Part shown: positions 1 to 12,236 of the stretch, in pieces
How positions within the stretch are numbered: position 1 is the first letter of the stretch
How the letters are laid out: each line of letters opens with the position of its first letter
Source of the DNA: Cydia pomonella
Lineage: Eukaryota; Arthropoda; Insecta; Lepidoptera; Tortricidae
Direction: 5' to 3'
Assembly (NCBI RefSeq): GCF_033807575.1
Contig: NC_084710.1
Span: 24,068,857-24,132,856 of the forward strand
Length of the DNA stretch: 64,000 nt
Translations under genes and position numbers: made by a program
Notes under the pieces: generated by a model
What the model saw: the letters and a program-made list of their open reading frames with translations, nothing else
Told to the model about the DNA's origin: nothing
The model's database searches: none

Positions 1-3000
1 CCCTACTTAAATACTCCAGGAGCAGAGTACTAGCAGCTGTAAAAATATTTGTTAGCTATGTATTTACGCCAAATATTTGTATAAAAATTTGTTCATAATC
101 ATCATTGTCAGCATTTCCCAAACTATTTTCGCGAAAGAATATTGAGTGGGCCCAGAAACTACTACGGAATCCGAGTGTTACAAATAAGTACCACTGAAAT
201 TAAATTGTAGCTCCTGTAATAAGGATTGTCATTACAATTAAAAAAAAGAGTAAGTAGATAAATGTTTTCTAAACCAAAATAAAAATGAACAATGCCAATA
301 CGTATAAAATATAGGAACAATTAAAAAAAGTTAATTTATCTCCGAAGAGAGCCGTTTTCGAATCGAAAAACAAAAGAACTATATCCGCATAATTAATAGA
401 TACTGGACTTAAAGAAAACAAAGACGCGAAACATGTGCCGTAATGTTTCTAACACGGACGTCCTTTTGGTGTAAAAATACTACGGTTAGAACAACAAAGC
501 CGACCGCAGATCATAAAACAGAAGCGCACTACAATTGAACAAATAGCGCGCGTCCAAACAATTCGATAGTTCTCTCAGCGCGCAATTACAATTCCCGAGA
601 CGTTACAACATGGTGTCTGGCAGGCGGAGTTTTTTCACCGACACAGGTGCGACCAATCAACGTCCGTGTGTGCAACAATCGGGCTCTTATCTGCGCGTTG
701 GTGTGCGTGTGATAATTGTTATTTACTCTAACAGGCAATAGGAAGCGAGACTTCGTAGTGTGCGTAAGGTTTTTTATCAGCGGTTAACGGACGCACTTGC
801 CCGTGCGCAGATTACTCGACGTAGGTGTTTTATCCGTTCTACCTACATGTTGACATGTTTTATGTGAATTCTAATGCGATTTATAGCGGGCGGCGAATGA
901 AAAAATGAGCCCGATGTTTTATAAACAATTGTGTTATGTAGCAGTTGGCTTAAGCATACAACGTAAATAAAACAATAGTTTGTTTTTATTAAACACTGAA
1001 GAATAATAAAATATGTATAAACGGTTTTATTTTACATTTTTAAGAAAAATTTAACTCATTTGTTTTCATACTTACTATTTTTCAGACACATTATAGAGTT
1101 AGTATACCGCTTCTTCGCATTTCATTTATTTAGTAGTAGGTAGGTACTTGATAGAAATAATAAAATTGTAGAATTAATACATCATAAAATAAACTGTATT
1201 CGTATTTATGAAACGGAATTCTGGTAGGTTTAATATTTGTTACCAAATAATTTATGTACTTCTATTTTATTTATTATGCGCGTTTATATAACAATGTTTG
1301 ACTAAAAACAAGGTATGTATTGTAAATAGAGTTGATTTTATTAGCAAAGAAAACCATTTATTTGAATCATGTTTGAACTTTATTTCGGCCGTAGAGCTAC
1401 GCACAGCAGGACTGCCAGCGCCATCTGTTGACGAGTAGCGAAACTATTCCTCCCCTTCTTGCTCAAACTAAGCGTGTTTGAATTAGTTTGAGATGTAATG
1501 TAATACATGATTTTAAAAATAGGCAGTTAAGTACGTATTTAGTAAATGTTTAACTTAACATTTACAAAAAATCTATATTTAGGAGAGTGAAATGTATTTA
1601 TAAGATTTTATACGAAATTCGAAATAGTGCGCTGGTAACTTAATTATATTGGACACAAGTTAAAATTGAAATAAATATACTTAATAAATAAGTTAGGTTT
1701 GGTTAGATATTTAAAATAGATTGACACAAGATGAATAGATACTACATAAGTAGTTTAGCAAAGTGCATTGGACACTGCAAGTTGTACAAACATATTCGTT
1801 TCTGATTGGGAAAAAACAAGACGCGAAATGCAGGTTCTTCTAGGAGACAGAGGAGACTGCACTGCACTGCACATTCTCTGTTCCAAAAAATATGGAATTT
1901 CCTAGAGTCAACGGGCATAAGTTACGAACTTTAAAGGGTTTCTATGTTTTTAAAAATGGTTTTGGCAGGTTTATGGTTAAGAGTAACCGACGTTACACTT
2001 CATATTTCATACACGCAAATAAAATTGTAATACCTTCTTAGTAGGTATAATTTAAATTACTATTCCGAACATAATAATGTGTTAAAGTGTAACTGTTCAT
2101 TCAAATAGCCAAATGTACGGTAGATATTGCGCTATCATTTATGTTTAGCGGCGCTTTATTTAGGTATTCACTATCACCTCGCCCGTAAAGGGGAACGGTC
2201 GGTTTACGAGGCCGTATTTTCTAAAATTCAATACCGGTGTCCGATCGCGGATTACGGCCAGCTTGCGTGCAGTTACGCTATTCCAATCCAATAACTACCA
2301 GAAGCCAAAACTTGATTGAACTAGTATAAAATACGCTTTTTGATTACGCATAGTTGGTTCGGCTAGAGGTAGTTATTCTGGTTCACCTGAGCAGGCGAGT
2401 GCCTGTGTATGGAAAGCAATGGTAACCCACCGGCTTGCACCGTAACTCGCAGCATACAGCGACGCTCGATCTAATTAATACGTCCGAACGTTGTTTTGCT
2501 CTTTATTATATTTGATTTACGACGCGCGCCCGCCAGCGGTGCTTTTAAAAACGTTATTACGCGGGAAAATGGGCCGTATTACCGAAATAACCGACTCCAA
2601 ATTGAATTGTTGCCGTATTTGTTTTTACAACACCGCCGTAAAGGTGTCCGCGATAATTTTAATCGTCGACAACGCGATTGTATTGTTTCCAATTGGGCTT
2701 TTATGATGCGTACTACACGGGGATCGTGCCGCACAGCCGCTGTCGTGTTTGCAGTGTAATTAACGATAATTAAACGACAAATATGGCGCCAATGACATTG
2801 GATTATCGCTCCCATTGTCTTGACCATTCTTTTCGTGAGCCAATTTTAACCAGGGCAATTTGATCCTATACCCAATTGGTATCACTAGCTCTTGCGACAT
2901 GTCACAATTTAAGTACATGTGCTTAAATTACTAGATTACATATTAATACCTGTGCGTCTTGTATATTAATGCCGCTTAAAAACAATTTAAGCAGAATTGA

Positions 3001-3204
3001 TGGTTAAATAGTTTAATGTCTCTTGCTAGGAATTCGAATTGGGCCAAACTGCAGTAATCTTCCAATAAAAAAATATACTGTTCGTGATAGGTTAGTATTT
3101 AATAGATGTCATACTAAAGAATTATCCGGCCTCTCCGCTGGGGGACTTGGTCACTTTTTTTTCAGTACACAGCATCTGTGTCAGTTTATAATTTACCTAT
3201 ATAT
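1..3204. other. Non-coding DNA upstream of the visible zfh-1 exons
   Basis: I see no convincing exon here. Open frames are short, none resembles a known family, and those at 2491-2827 overlap on both strands. The stretch is AT-rich with a few more GC-rich islands (about 540-900, 1380-1450 and 2150-2830). Because the first visible zfh-1 exon begins in the middle of a codon, this DNA is probably a zfh-1 intron or promoter region. That is inference from position only. Confidence 0.5.
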
Positions 3205-3333
3205 GTACAGTCAGCGTCAAATAGTTTGTAGCAACCAAAGTAGCCAAATAGTTCGGTACACCATATATTTAGTATGGTGTACCGAACTATTAGGCTACTT
3301 TGACTGCTACTAAGTATTTGACGCTGACTGTAC
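3205..3333. mobile_element. Palindromic MITE-like element
   Basis: A 129-bp near-perfect hairpin. The ends read GTACAGTCAGCGTCAAATA and its exact reverse complement, and the inner arms around a TTCGGTACACCATA core also pair. There is no coding capacity. The structure fits a foldback or MITE element. Confidence 0.75.
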
Positions 3334-3708
3334 AGTCAATGAAATTAATTTCCGACCCATGTCGTATCTTGTCACTATGGCAGTAAATATGAAAGTCGCT
3401 AGCTCATACTATTGTCACTGTGACAAGGTACAAAATGCGTCGGAAATAGAATTCTTTCACTGTACAAATAGTGTAATTACTGAAGAGTCACAACAATTTT
3501 ATTCGCTCTATTTTCTTTCTGTTGCAATTTTTAGCAACGAAAGTGAACACCTAACATGTTCATGCCAAGTTTCTCGGTAATTCGGTAAGTTGTTTTAAAA
3601 TGAGAATTGTAAATCAGCGGCCATGTTTTTGTGACTCTCACAACTCAAATAAAAATATTTACGTGTTTATAAGGCTATCATGCTAAAAGTATTTTTCGCT
3701 TGTTACAG
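3334..3708. other. Intronic or upstream sequence before the first visible zfh-1 exon
   Basis: AT-rich, without recognisable coding sequence. It ends in a 3' splice site (CGCTTGTTACAG) at 3708. Confidence 0.5.
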
Positions 3709-3869
3709 TCCGCCCTCTCGCGGGCGAGAGCAAGCCCCCGGACGAGGAGGAGGACCGCGGCTCCCCGCTGGGCCCGGGCGGCCCGTTCTCCTGCAGCCAG
3801 TGCCGCGGCGCCTACCCCACGAGAGAGCAGCTCGAGCGCCACGAGACCCTGCACTCGCCCAACACTCAG
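3709..3869 (+). CDS. zfh-1: zfh-1 exon (first C2H2 finger)
   Basis: Acceptor TTGTTACAG before 3709 and donor CAG/GTGGAT after 3869. The exon starts in phase 2 and ends in phase 0. It encodes an acidic linker followed by a finger beginning FSCSQCRGAY and ending RHETLH. It is very GC-rich compared with the flanking introns. Confidence 0.9.
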
Positions 3870-6800
3870 GTGGATACTGTCAAATATGTTAGTGCATTGT
3901 ATATACTGCCTCTTATGAGTCGCTTTGTAAGATTCCATATTACGGTTTTTTGCAGTCCATGTTAGCGACTTCAAAACATTTGATTACCCGAAACAAAAAA
4001 AAAATCGCATAATACACATTCCCAAATATGTAGGTTAGCGTGCTGTATTTGTAGGTATTACTTGTTATGAGACGCTATAAGATTTCATAGGTTTTACTGA
4101 CATGCGTTCTTTAGCGGACCATTTTTTGACGATTTAAAAACTAAAAATTTTACGAATTGTTTGACCCATAGAAGGCTATACTACATTTGTATGTAAAATA
4201 TAGTACATACAAATTTTTATTGTAAGTGACTATAAGATCTATAGATTTCACTGATGCTGTCATTAGCGACTTTACGTAAAAACAGATATGATTGTTAGAA
4301 ATCAAGGTTTTAGGGACACTTGCACCAATAAAATGTTATAACTAATTTGTGCGTAGGTATAATATAAGTTTACAAAGCGACTCTGCGAATCTCTCTAACT
4401 CTATATTAACCTAGCTTCAATGATGACCGAAAATTGATTACCTACAATAAAAAAAAATTGTATTGTTTTGAAATAATTTAGACTAGCTACTGTAAAACTA
4501 ACTAAGCTCGTATTGTCAACAGGCCTGCAAGATCTGCCACAAAAGCTTCGCAAATGTATACCGACTGCAGCGGCATATGATAAGCCACGATGAGAGCGCG
4601 AACCTTCGCAAATTCAAATGCAACGACTGCGACAAAGCCTTTAAGTTTAAGCACCATTTGAAAGAGCACCTCCGCATACATTCCGGAGAGAAGCCATTTG
4701 AATGTGCCAACTGCGGAAAGAAATTCTCGCATTCCGGCTCTTACTCTTCGCACATGACTTCTAAGAAGTGTTTGGTTATGAATCTCAAGATGGGCCGCAT
4801 CAAGCCTAATAACCCTGCACTTAACCCAGACCGGAGCCCTTCACGCAAGCGCGCCAACGCAATGGCTAGCCAATTAAATAATAACATCGCCCCTAATGGA
4901 AGCTCCTTCTTACCAATCCTTCCTAAATACAACGAGGCAGCGTTCTTCGCCAACATGTCACAAGACAACGGCTTCCATCGCTCGCCGCTCGGCAGAATGC
5001 CTTTCTACATGCCTCCCGGTATGCCTATGAGCCCAGCGAATGGCATCGCCCCTTACAGCTTCCCGGCGCAACTTACCCAGTTATTTGAGCAACTCGCTTC
5101 ATCACAATACCACCAAAGGAAAATAGAAAATCCTATGAGCCCAAAACGGAGCCCCCATCCAACGGATCCTGAGGACATGATCGAAGAAGTGACTGAAGAA
5201 GACGACAAGCGCTCGGAGGGAAGCGCTGAACTAGTTATGGACATCGAAGATGAAGAGGCAGTCTCTATTAAAAAAGAACGTGAGGAACGAGAATGTGACC
5301 TGAGATCACCTATTCGTAACTTAGATACCGTCCCCTTAAATAATAATGGCCCTGAAGCCGACAACAATCAATCTTTCAACACGATATTAGAATCCGTTAG
5401 CGCATCAGTAACTAAACATTTCTTCCGAGCTAATATGGAAAAGATGTCTCCTATGTCGGGCAGCATTTGCCCGAGCATAGAGTCGCCGCCGACCCCGCAC
5501 GTCATCATTAAAGACGAGCCCGACGATTTACACAAATGCTTAAAATGCAACGCTATTTTCAGAAATAAAAGCGATTTATTAGACCATGAGAAGGCGTATT
5601 GTGGAAATTTATTAACTTTTAGAAAGCACGAGGGCTTGGCGGCACAGGTTGAAGAAACGGTAGCGCTTAATAGACTAGAAGCCGAAATGCGGGCATCCAT
5701 CCAAAGCGGAGTCAGTGCCAGCGAGGACGAGGATTTCACAAGGGAAGGTCGCGACGAGAAAAACTCCACTCATGATGACGTTCGGAAAATCAGAGTTCGA
5801 ACCAACTTAACCGACGAGCAGCAGGCTATTCTAAAACAACACTACGCTATTAACCCTCAACCAAAACGCGAGGAATTCAAAAAGATCGCTCAGGAAATCG
5901 GTCTTCATAATAGAGTAGTGCAAGTTTGGTTCCAAAATAACAGGGCGAGGGTCCGAAGAATGACACAGACCGTAGCAGTGTACGACCAGCCTTTAGACCT
6001 GTCGACCAAAAGGAGCGCGTCGGTGACGTCGAGTCCGTCACCGTCGCCCTGCAGCATTTCCGTCACACATTCCGACTCCGAGGAAGCGGTCAACCTGAGC
6101 CAGAAATCCTCGCGTAGCACCACGCCCCACCGCAACAACTACTTGAACACATACCCACATTCCAATTGTTCTTCATCGTCCTTCACCGACTTTCGCCTAT
6201 CGCCGTCGCCGGGGGAGTTAGGAGCCCAGAAACGGCCTTTAGCTCAGAAACTGAACCCTACAATACCGATGGACAAGCTGTTACAATACAACGACATGGC
6301 GAATACCCGGTCGCCAATTCTTAATATGCACATGGACGGGCGCGCACCTGGGCTAAGTCCGTCGTACGAACGACCGCTGTGGGGGGAGGAGATGCTCACG
6401 CATAATGACTATGACGACGAAGGGCCGGTACTTAAGAAGAATAAGCTGAAGATGGAGTTTAAGGAGGGCGAGGGCCAGTTTGTATGCGACCAGTGCGACA
6501 AGACCTTCGTTAAACAGAGCTCGCTCGCGCGGCACAAGTACGAACACTCAGGTGAGGCTCTTTACGTATTCAATTAATTAACAATCGAATCATTCTTTTA
6601 CATAGTAATTATATTAAATTATCAGACCTCTATTTCAAAGTAGGTATTAAAGCATTTTTTTTGCGAAAATCTATTAGAATCTTTCGCATTATCTACGGCA
6701 TTAGTAACTAATCAATGTTTGTTTGTTGCGCAGGCCAGCGACCGTACAAATGCGTGGAGTGCCCTAAAGCCTTCAAACACAAGCACCACCTGACGGAACA

Positions 6801-6927
6801 CAAGCGGCTGCACACTGGCGAGAAGCCGTTCCAGTGCTGCAAGTGCCTCAAGAAGTTCTCGCACTCCGGCTCCTACTCCCAGCACATGAACCACCGCTTC
6901 GCCATCTGCAAACCTTACCGGGACTAG
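3709..6927 (+). CDS. zfh-1: Zinc finger homeobox protein 1 (ZEB family), 3' exons
   Basis: A DNA-binding transcriptional repressor of the ZEB1/ZEB2/zfh-1 family, which acts in the nucleus in mesoderm, muscle, neuron and stem-cell programmes. Three exons are visible: 3709-3869, 4523-6551 and 6733-6927 (stop TAG). Their phases join (2, 0 and 1). Domains in order: four N-terminal C2H2-type fingers (one in the first exon, three at 4526-4771, the last of CCHC form with the FSHSGSYSSHM signature), a central C-x2-C finger at about 5532-5603, a homeodomain at about 5788-5962 with helix-3 residues WFQNNRARVRR, a CtBP-binding PLDLS motif at 5990-6004, and three C-terminal fingers split across the last intron. 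This order is diagnostic for zfh-1. The 5' end of the gene is missing from the view. The ATG at 4577 is internal and is not the start. Confidence 0.97.
3870..4522 (+). other. zfh-1 intron
   Basis: A 653-bp AT-rich intron with GT-AG ends. I see no element or ORF of note in it. Confidence 0.85.
4523..6551 (+). CDS. zfh-1: zfh-1 large central exon (fingers, homeodomain, CtBP motif)
   Basis: This exon is 2,029 nt, phase 0 in and phase 1 out. The acceptor ATTGTCAACAG precedes 4523 and the donor CACTCAG/GTGAGG follows 6551. It encodes fingers 2-4, a proline- and serine-rich linker with acidic stretches, the central finger, the homeodomain, the PLDLSTK CtBP-recruiting motif, a second motif of similar type (VNLSQKS) and the first C-terminal finger (FVCDQCDKTF). 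One long exon carrying the homeodomain agrees with zfh-1 gene structure. Confidence 0.95.
6552..6732 (+). other. Last zfh-1 intron
   Basis: A 181-bp GT-AG intron that splits the C-terminal finger cluster. Read-through would reach a TAA about 25 bp in, giving a protein that lacks the last two fingers. Confidence 0.85.
6733..6927 (+). CDS. zfh-1: zfh-1 last exon (C-terminal fingers 2 and 3)
   Basis: Acceptor TTGCGCAG, phase 1 in, stop TAG at 6925-6927. It encodes YKCVECPKAFKHKHHL and the CCHC-type finger FSHSGSYSQHMNHRFAIC, the hallmark ZEB C-terminal cluster. It ends KPYRD without the long acidic tail of vertebrate ZEB proteins. Confidence 0.95.
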   Translation, partial: GQRPYKCVECPKAFKHKHHLTEHKRLHTGEKPFQCCKCLKKFSHSGSYSQHMNHRFAICKPYRD

Positions 6928-9250
6928 GTCTCGCAAGTCTCAACCACGCTGCTTACTTAATTTACCTCAGAGCGTGAAGCCATACTGCATAATACTCATA
7001 ATACTCAAGTATTCGTCGCCCGGTATTTTCGTTTCGAAGTTAATTAATATTGCTCAACGTCATATTTTTATACGGTAGATTACGAATCCCCTATTTATAT
7101 TGTATAGTGCCAAATATACCAAAGGAATGTGCCATGCTAATGCCAAAAATTTTATCGCGTTAACATTTTATCTCTTTAAAATTATACCTATAGTTTTATG
7201 TGCCAAATACCAAAGGCCGGTACCTGTAGCATAATACTCGATAAATGTAATGTTGTTCTTCTTTATATTTATTATTGCCATATATAAATATGTAATAAGC
7301 TAGATGTTCTGTTTAAAGTTTATTTGTAGGATGCGACGCGAACGCAGGCCCGCGGCCCACGCCGCGCTGCCCATGTGATGACAATATTCTAGAGTTATAA
7401 CACTGATATTCATTATTTTCCTTGTATCTACCACTACCATGTATATAACTGAACAATATACGTACAACAGAGTACCTACGTGCGCGAAGACCGTTGACCG
7501 ACAGCCGACGAAGGCACTAAGGCCTGGGCGTCTAATAGGCCAAAAGCCTACCCTGTTACGAAAATAAATTTTATAAACAATAGTTTAAGGTTCTTGTAAT
7601 ACTTTAGATAGATTCAATCTTAAATAAGTCTTAAGCATTCCATAATACTCCTATGGGATCTCTGCTGTGTTTAAAAAACTCTTTCGATTAGTCCAAAGAT
7701 TAGAATGTAACGTGTAAATAATTCGTGTTGTAAATATGTATTGTAAGAGTTATCTGTACATATGCTCGCTTGCTCTCGTTAGTCCGTTTGTGGCTTCTCC
7801 TGCCACATCTGACACAATGAATATGGTGACAATAATAAACGATTTCGATTATTAAACCCAATAGGATTAAATATATTATAATTAAACTCTACCTATAGAT
7901 CTTAAACTCCGATAAGGAAGGATTTTACTCAGTAAACTAATTCAAGATTCTGTCTTCACTACCTCCGTAGCGCCGTTTTATTTCATTTAATACTGCGATA
8001 AAATATATTTGGATAATAATTTAATTAGTTATTAATGAGATTAACAATTAAACAAAAACCGCCATTTTGAAATGTACTTAACTAAGTTTTATTTCACTTA
8101 TTAAGTGCTTTAAGAACCGGATTCTAAAAATGATCACCCTACAGCAGTATAATAGAAGAAAAAGTTCCTACGCAAAAAACAGTAAATTAGATATTTAGGT
8201 AACTAATAATTATTTCTATATGTTCTAATATAGTAAGTAGCCTCAATTTTTCTGAAAGGTTTCAACGCAACGAATTACAATAATAAATACGAACAGTATA
8301 TTATAGTTACTTTATCCTTTAGTATTTACCTACATTAGAAATTATCACAGTATTTGAACACCATCAAAATTCATAAACCATTTTGGAACCACAAAATTGT
8401 TATTGAAAACAGTATTTTAACCCCAGGCAACGTTGTATAAGACATTTTTATCGTTTTATTGATGGAATTATGATACTATAATTAAAGATCAGTTATGATA
8501 GGTACATTTTGAGATTTTCTTTAAGCAAAATGTACCTGTTTCCATTGATTTTCAAAGTACTTCAAAATATGTTCAATTGAAGGAAGCCCGTTCGAAACAT
8601 TTAATATTTTATCATGGCTAATTTTAATTTAGTTTAATGTAATTATAATTTGACGTTGGAAAAGTGATTTCCAAATCACCTGGTGGGCTAGGGAAACCAA
8701 AGATTAGTTACTTGTTAGATCGATGCGGACTTGTACCATATAGCATCCCATCACATTTAGTTTTAGTTAGTTTTAGTTTTGTGCCAAAAATATTTAAGAC
8801 TTAAAATAATTTTATACATAAAGTTGTAAGTGAAATTTTATTTTTACATGGAATGGCATATGTACTGTGGCAATGTTTAGTTACTTGTGCAATCATTATT
8901 GCAACAAAAGTATTTCTTCCTTTGTGAGTCCAGGATAGGTTTAGTGGTAATGATAAGCCAATGTGAATTCCTATTGCCATATTGTGTTTGTTGTATTGTA
9001 TGTATGGGTGTGTATGGGAGCGAGAGCTCGGCCCGGTTGCTGATCATTTGTTAATAATAAGTACCTACTCTAGATTGTTAAACTTACCCATAGATTAACA
9101 TGTGTTAAAATATTACCTATATAAATTATAGTAATTCATTTTACTTGATATTATAATGTATATTGAATTTATGAATATTAAAATTATATATATTGACAAT
9201 TCAGTGCAATAGTTCTGTTTTATTTTTTCAATTTGAAGTTTTCCCCAGCA
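6928..9250 (+). other. Probable zfh-1 3' UTR and downstream flank
   Basis: AT-rich, with no ORF. Several AATAAA-type signals are present (for example near 7564, 7836 and 8282), so the real cleavage site cannot be set from sequence alone. Two CAGTATT heptamers at 8348 and 8410 match the miR-8/miR-200 seed. Confidence 0.5.
8348..8416 (+). promoter_or_regulatory. Two candidate miR-8/miR-200 seed sites
   Basis: CAGTATT occurs at 8348-8354 and 8410-8416, complementary to nucleotides 2-8 of miR-8. The miR-8/miR-200 family represses zfh-1 and ZEB mRNAs in flies and vertebrates. Whether the transcript extends this far (1.4 kb past the stop) is not known. Confidence 0.4.
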
Positions 9251-10518
9251 CCAGAAACTCTTTCATTCATTAAAAAGCTATGGTCATAATAAAAAAAAGA
9301 AATTATAGACATTCTGGACAGGACAAACATATATGTCCTATGAAACACCCAGAATTTTCAATAAATTTTAATATAAACTGAATAAAAAGTAGGTATCCAG
9401 TCAAAATATTAGTTAAGAATGTAAGTACTGAATTTTCATATTTGTCAAAAAATATGAAATCAATACTACAGTGGTCACATAAATCCAGTTTGGTATGCAC
9501 TATGCACATTTTTAAGGATTTCATGTAACGGTTATGAATTTGACTGAAGGATTTGTATCCAAGATCATGTAATAAATAGAAACTATTGACTATATGCACA
9601 AGTCACAAACTAGTTAAATAAAACAATTACATTATACATCTAAAACAAGTAATGCTGTTACCAGCTATCATAGGCACGATAAAATTGATAGAATGGATAA
9701 TACTTACAAGAAAAAAGGCAGGAAGCACGGGCCTACCGCAAAAACCAAAAATCGTAAAATTGCGGGGATCTTTCTCTTTTACTCTCACTAAGATGTAATT
9801 ACAGTGACAAAAAAAAATGCCCGCAATTAACGAATGTCAATTTTCGCGTTTATAACCCTGATCTAATTAAAAAATGAAGTGATTTTTATTCAAGACTTAA
9901 TTTCGTAAGAGCCACAGTCGATATTAAAACACTTTGAAAACTTTATTTTACGACGTATTTAGCTCAAAAGCAATAAGTTAAATAATTAGCGAAACAATTT
10001 TGGAATAATGCGCACCAATTTGAACTGTCATTTTTTGAATTGACACGTAAGAGAAGCGTTCCATTTTCAAGGCATTATTTTCGTTATTCTCAGCAGGATA
10101 TTTGGTGCAAAACATTTCATAACATAATAACTTCAGACCAAGATAAATTGTCAATTAAGGTTCATTATCATTTTTTTATAAATCATGCTAAAAGCTCAGA
10201 ACTACTCAGAACGATCAGTAGAATATCAGAATATCTTACACCGCGGGGTGATATTGGAACGCTTCACCAAGTCACGCTGTTTCAGTTATATGTAAGCTTA
10301 AAGTGGTGTATTTTTCTTGTTAAAACTGTAAATAAAAAAAGTAAAATGAATTCATTAACCTGTTGTAAATGAATGGATATTACCGGCCAAAAAAAGCCAT
10401 ATACATTTGTCAATGTTTTGAGGAAAAGCACCTTTCAATTTACCCCGTCCGGAGATATCCGTCCAGTAATTTGTGCACAGAAATAGAATGAAGAAGAATT
10501 ACTGTCAAACTTCAATAA
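9251..10518. other. Intergenic DNA
   Basis: AT-rich, without recognisable genes. ORFs at 9303-9599 and 10040-10372 resemble nothing I know and have no coding-like composition. The stretch about 9715-9870 looks like a dispersed repeat, but I could not delimit it. Confidence 0.4.
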
Positions 10519-10792
10519 TATGGAAGGTAGAGGTAAGGAATGCAATCTCCATAGGCAGAACTGATGAAAAAGTGTCCAGCTGTCAGCTATAAATAATAGT
10601 TCCAAATCTCTTTAGAGTAGCGCTAGAGTAGCTAACAACCTAGCAGAACCTAGGCATTATTGACGGAGTGAAGTGCGCTGTCTATGATTTGTTTTTTTTT
10701 TCAAGTATTCTAGGTATTGTAGCGCCACCTATTTAAGGTTTTTGATGAGATTTTTTGGTACAAGGAGATTCCATTCCTTACCTCCTTCCATA
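10519..10792. mobile_element. MITE, copy 1 of a hAT-like family
   Basis: A 274-bp element with terminal inverted repeats TATGGAAGGTAGAGGTAAGG / CCTTACCTCCTTCCATA. It is closely similar to the copy at 11543-11811. The flanks TTCAATAA and TTCAAAAG are an imperfect 8-bp duplication. Confidence 0.75.
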
Positions 10793-10816
10793 TTCAAAAG
10801 AGTGACCAAAAAGTTA

Positions 10817-11384
10817 TTTTACAGTACATATGGTGCCACTTTACCGCACTAGTGCGATAATTAGCACATTACGTAAGTGTGTCGAAAATAGGGTTGTTTC
10901 CAATTTTTTGAAACGCTTGTAATACGTTCTATATTAACTAAAAGTTGCCCTAAAATTCAACTTTTATACTAAAAACGGCTTTAAATATGTTAAATTAACA
11001 AAATATATTTTGACAGATGCTTTCGCGCCCAAAACGCTGTTTAAAAATTGTGTGACGTCACAGTTTACGGTTTGATACATAACTACATACACACGTAGAA
11101 GATACGAACTGTCAACTGACATTTGTCATTTGTTCTTTATCGCCTAACTGTCAACAGTGTCAATCCGAGAGTTGTGACGTCATCAGAATCTTCAATGACG
11201 TTTCGAGTTTGGTCACGTGACGTGTGCCAAAAGATAATATTTACAAAAATATGGTCATTACAGGTCCCCTAAAAGTAGTTTAACATATTCTTATAATCCA
11301 AAAGAATTTATTGGGATACAATTTCTGTCCTAAGATTTGTAGATGGAAACAACCCTATTTAAAGGGCCATATGTACTGGAAAAC
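10817..11384. mobile_element. Outer MITE interrupted by an inner MITE
   Basis: The ends TTTTACAGTACATATGG and CCATATGTACTGGAAAA are inverted. An uninterrupted copy of about 100 bp at 40144-40243 (inverted orientation) shows that the sequence between about 10888 and 11358 is a later insertion. Confidence 0.7.
10888..11358. mobile_element. Inner MITE with CRE and CLEAR motifs
   Basis: A 471-bp element with inverted ends ATAGGGTTGTTTCCA / TGGAAACAACCCTAT, inserted into the outer element. It contains two perfect TGACGTCA sites (11053 and 11175), one more TGACGT at 11196 and GTCACGTGAC at 11212. It has no coding capacity. Confidence 0.7.
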
Positions 11385-11542
11385 GTTCTAAGAAGACAGA
11401 CGCGAGCGCTTGCCTCGCTTTCAACATAAAATCGACAAGTCCACATCCCTGAAAATATATTAAAATAAAAACAAATACATACTCATTTATGCGCACACAT
11501 AATATAGCGATTGCCCACTACCTAAATGGCTACGGCTTGAGT

Positions 11543-11811
11543 TATGGAAGGTAGGGGCAAGGAATAGAATCTCCATAGGCAGAACTGTTGTAAAAGTGTC
11601 CAGCTGTCAGCTATAAATAATAGTTCCAAATCTCTCCAGAGTAGCGCTAGAGTAGCTAAGAACCTAGGCGTTATTGACGGAGTGAAGTGCGCTGTCTATG
11701 ATTAGATTTTTTCCTCAAGTATTCTAGGTATTGTAGCGCCACCTATTTATGGTTTTTTGTCGGACACTTTCTGGTATATGGAGATTCTATTCCTTAACTC
11801 TACCTTCCATA
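11543..11811. mobile_element. MITE, copy 2 of a hAT-like family
   Basis: A 269-bp element flanked by a perfect 8-bp direct repeat GCTTGAGT (11535-11542 and 11812-11819). Its terminal inverted repeats start TATGGAAGGTAG. The 8-bp target duplication is the rule for hAT-superfamily insertions. Confidence 0.85.
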
Positions 11812-12083
11812 GCTTGAGTATAAAATATTGTACTGAGAAAAGACAACGGGTGGGGTATGGAGGGTGGAAATGGTATGGTGGTGTCTCCACCCAAAGAGCA
11901 TATAATAATCACTACGTTTTATCTCCACCTTCCATAGGGTGGGGGCTCAGTTATACATGTTTTTAAATTATCGCTGGAAACATCGCCGATTCGCTGATGA
12001 TAAGAAAAATACACTTACATTTACATAAACAATTCTAACACAAAAAGAATATACCCGAATAGCTCTGATGTATGTTGTTGTCA

Positions 12084-12120
12084 ACGTCAAAATCTTTGAC
12101 GTAATTATTAAAATTGACGT
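12084..12120. promoter_or_regulatory. Cluster of CREB/ATF half-sites upstream of Listerin
   Basis: Three ACGTCA/TGACGT half-sites lie within 37 bp (12084, 12097 as TGACGTAA, 12115), 117-153 bp before the Listerin ATG. This fits a CREB/ATF-type element in a promoter or 5' UTR. The transcription start is not visible. Confidence 0.3.
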
Positions 12121-12236
12121 TTCAATTTACAACTTGCACCACTCTTTCAATATTTTGCACAATTTTAGCTAAAAAAACAGTTTTTGGCCCTAAAATATGC
12201 TATTAGGACAGTGAGATCTCATAGTTTTTATCGAGA

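Noticed and set aside
4577..6577. ATG at 4577 as start of a 666-residue zfh-1
   Set aside because: The frame is open further upstream to a good acceptor at 4522 and encodes the first half of a zinc finger, so the ATG is internal.
9303..10372. ORFs of about 100 codons between the two genes
   Set aside because: AT-rich random-looking composition, no motif and no splice or regulatory context.
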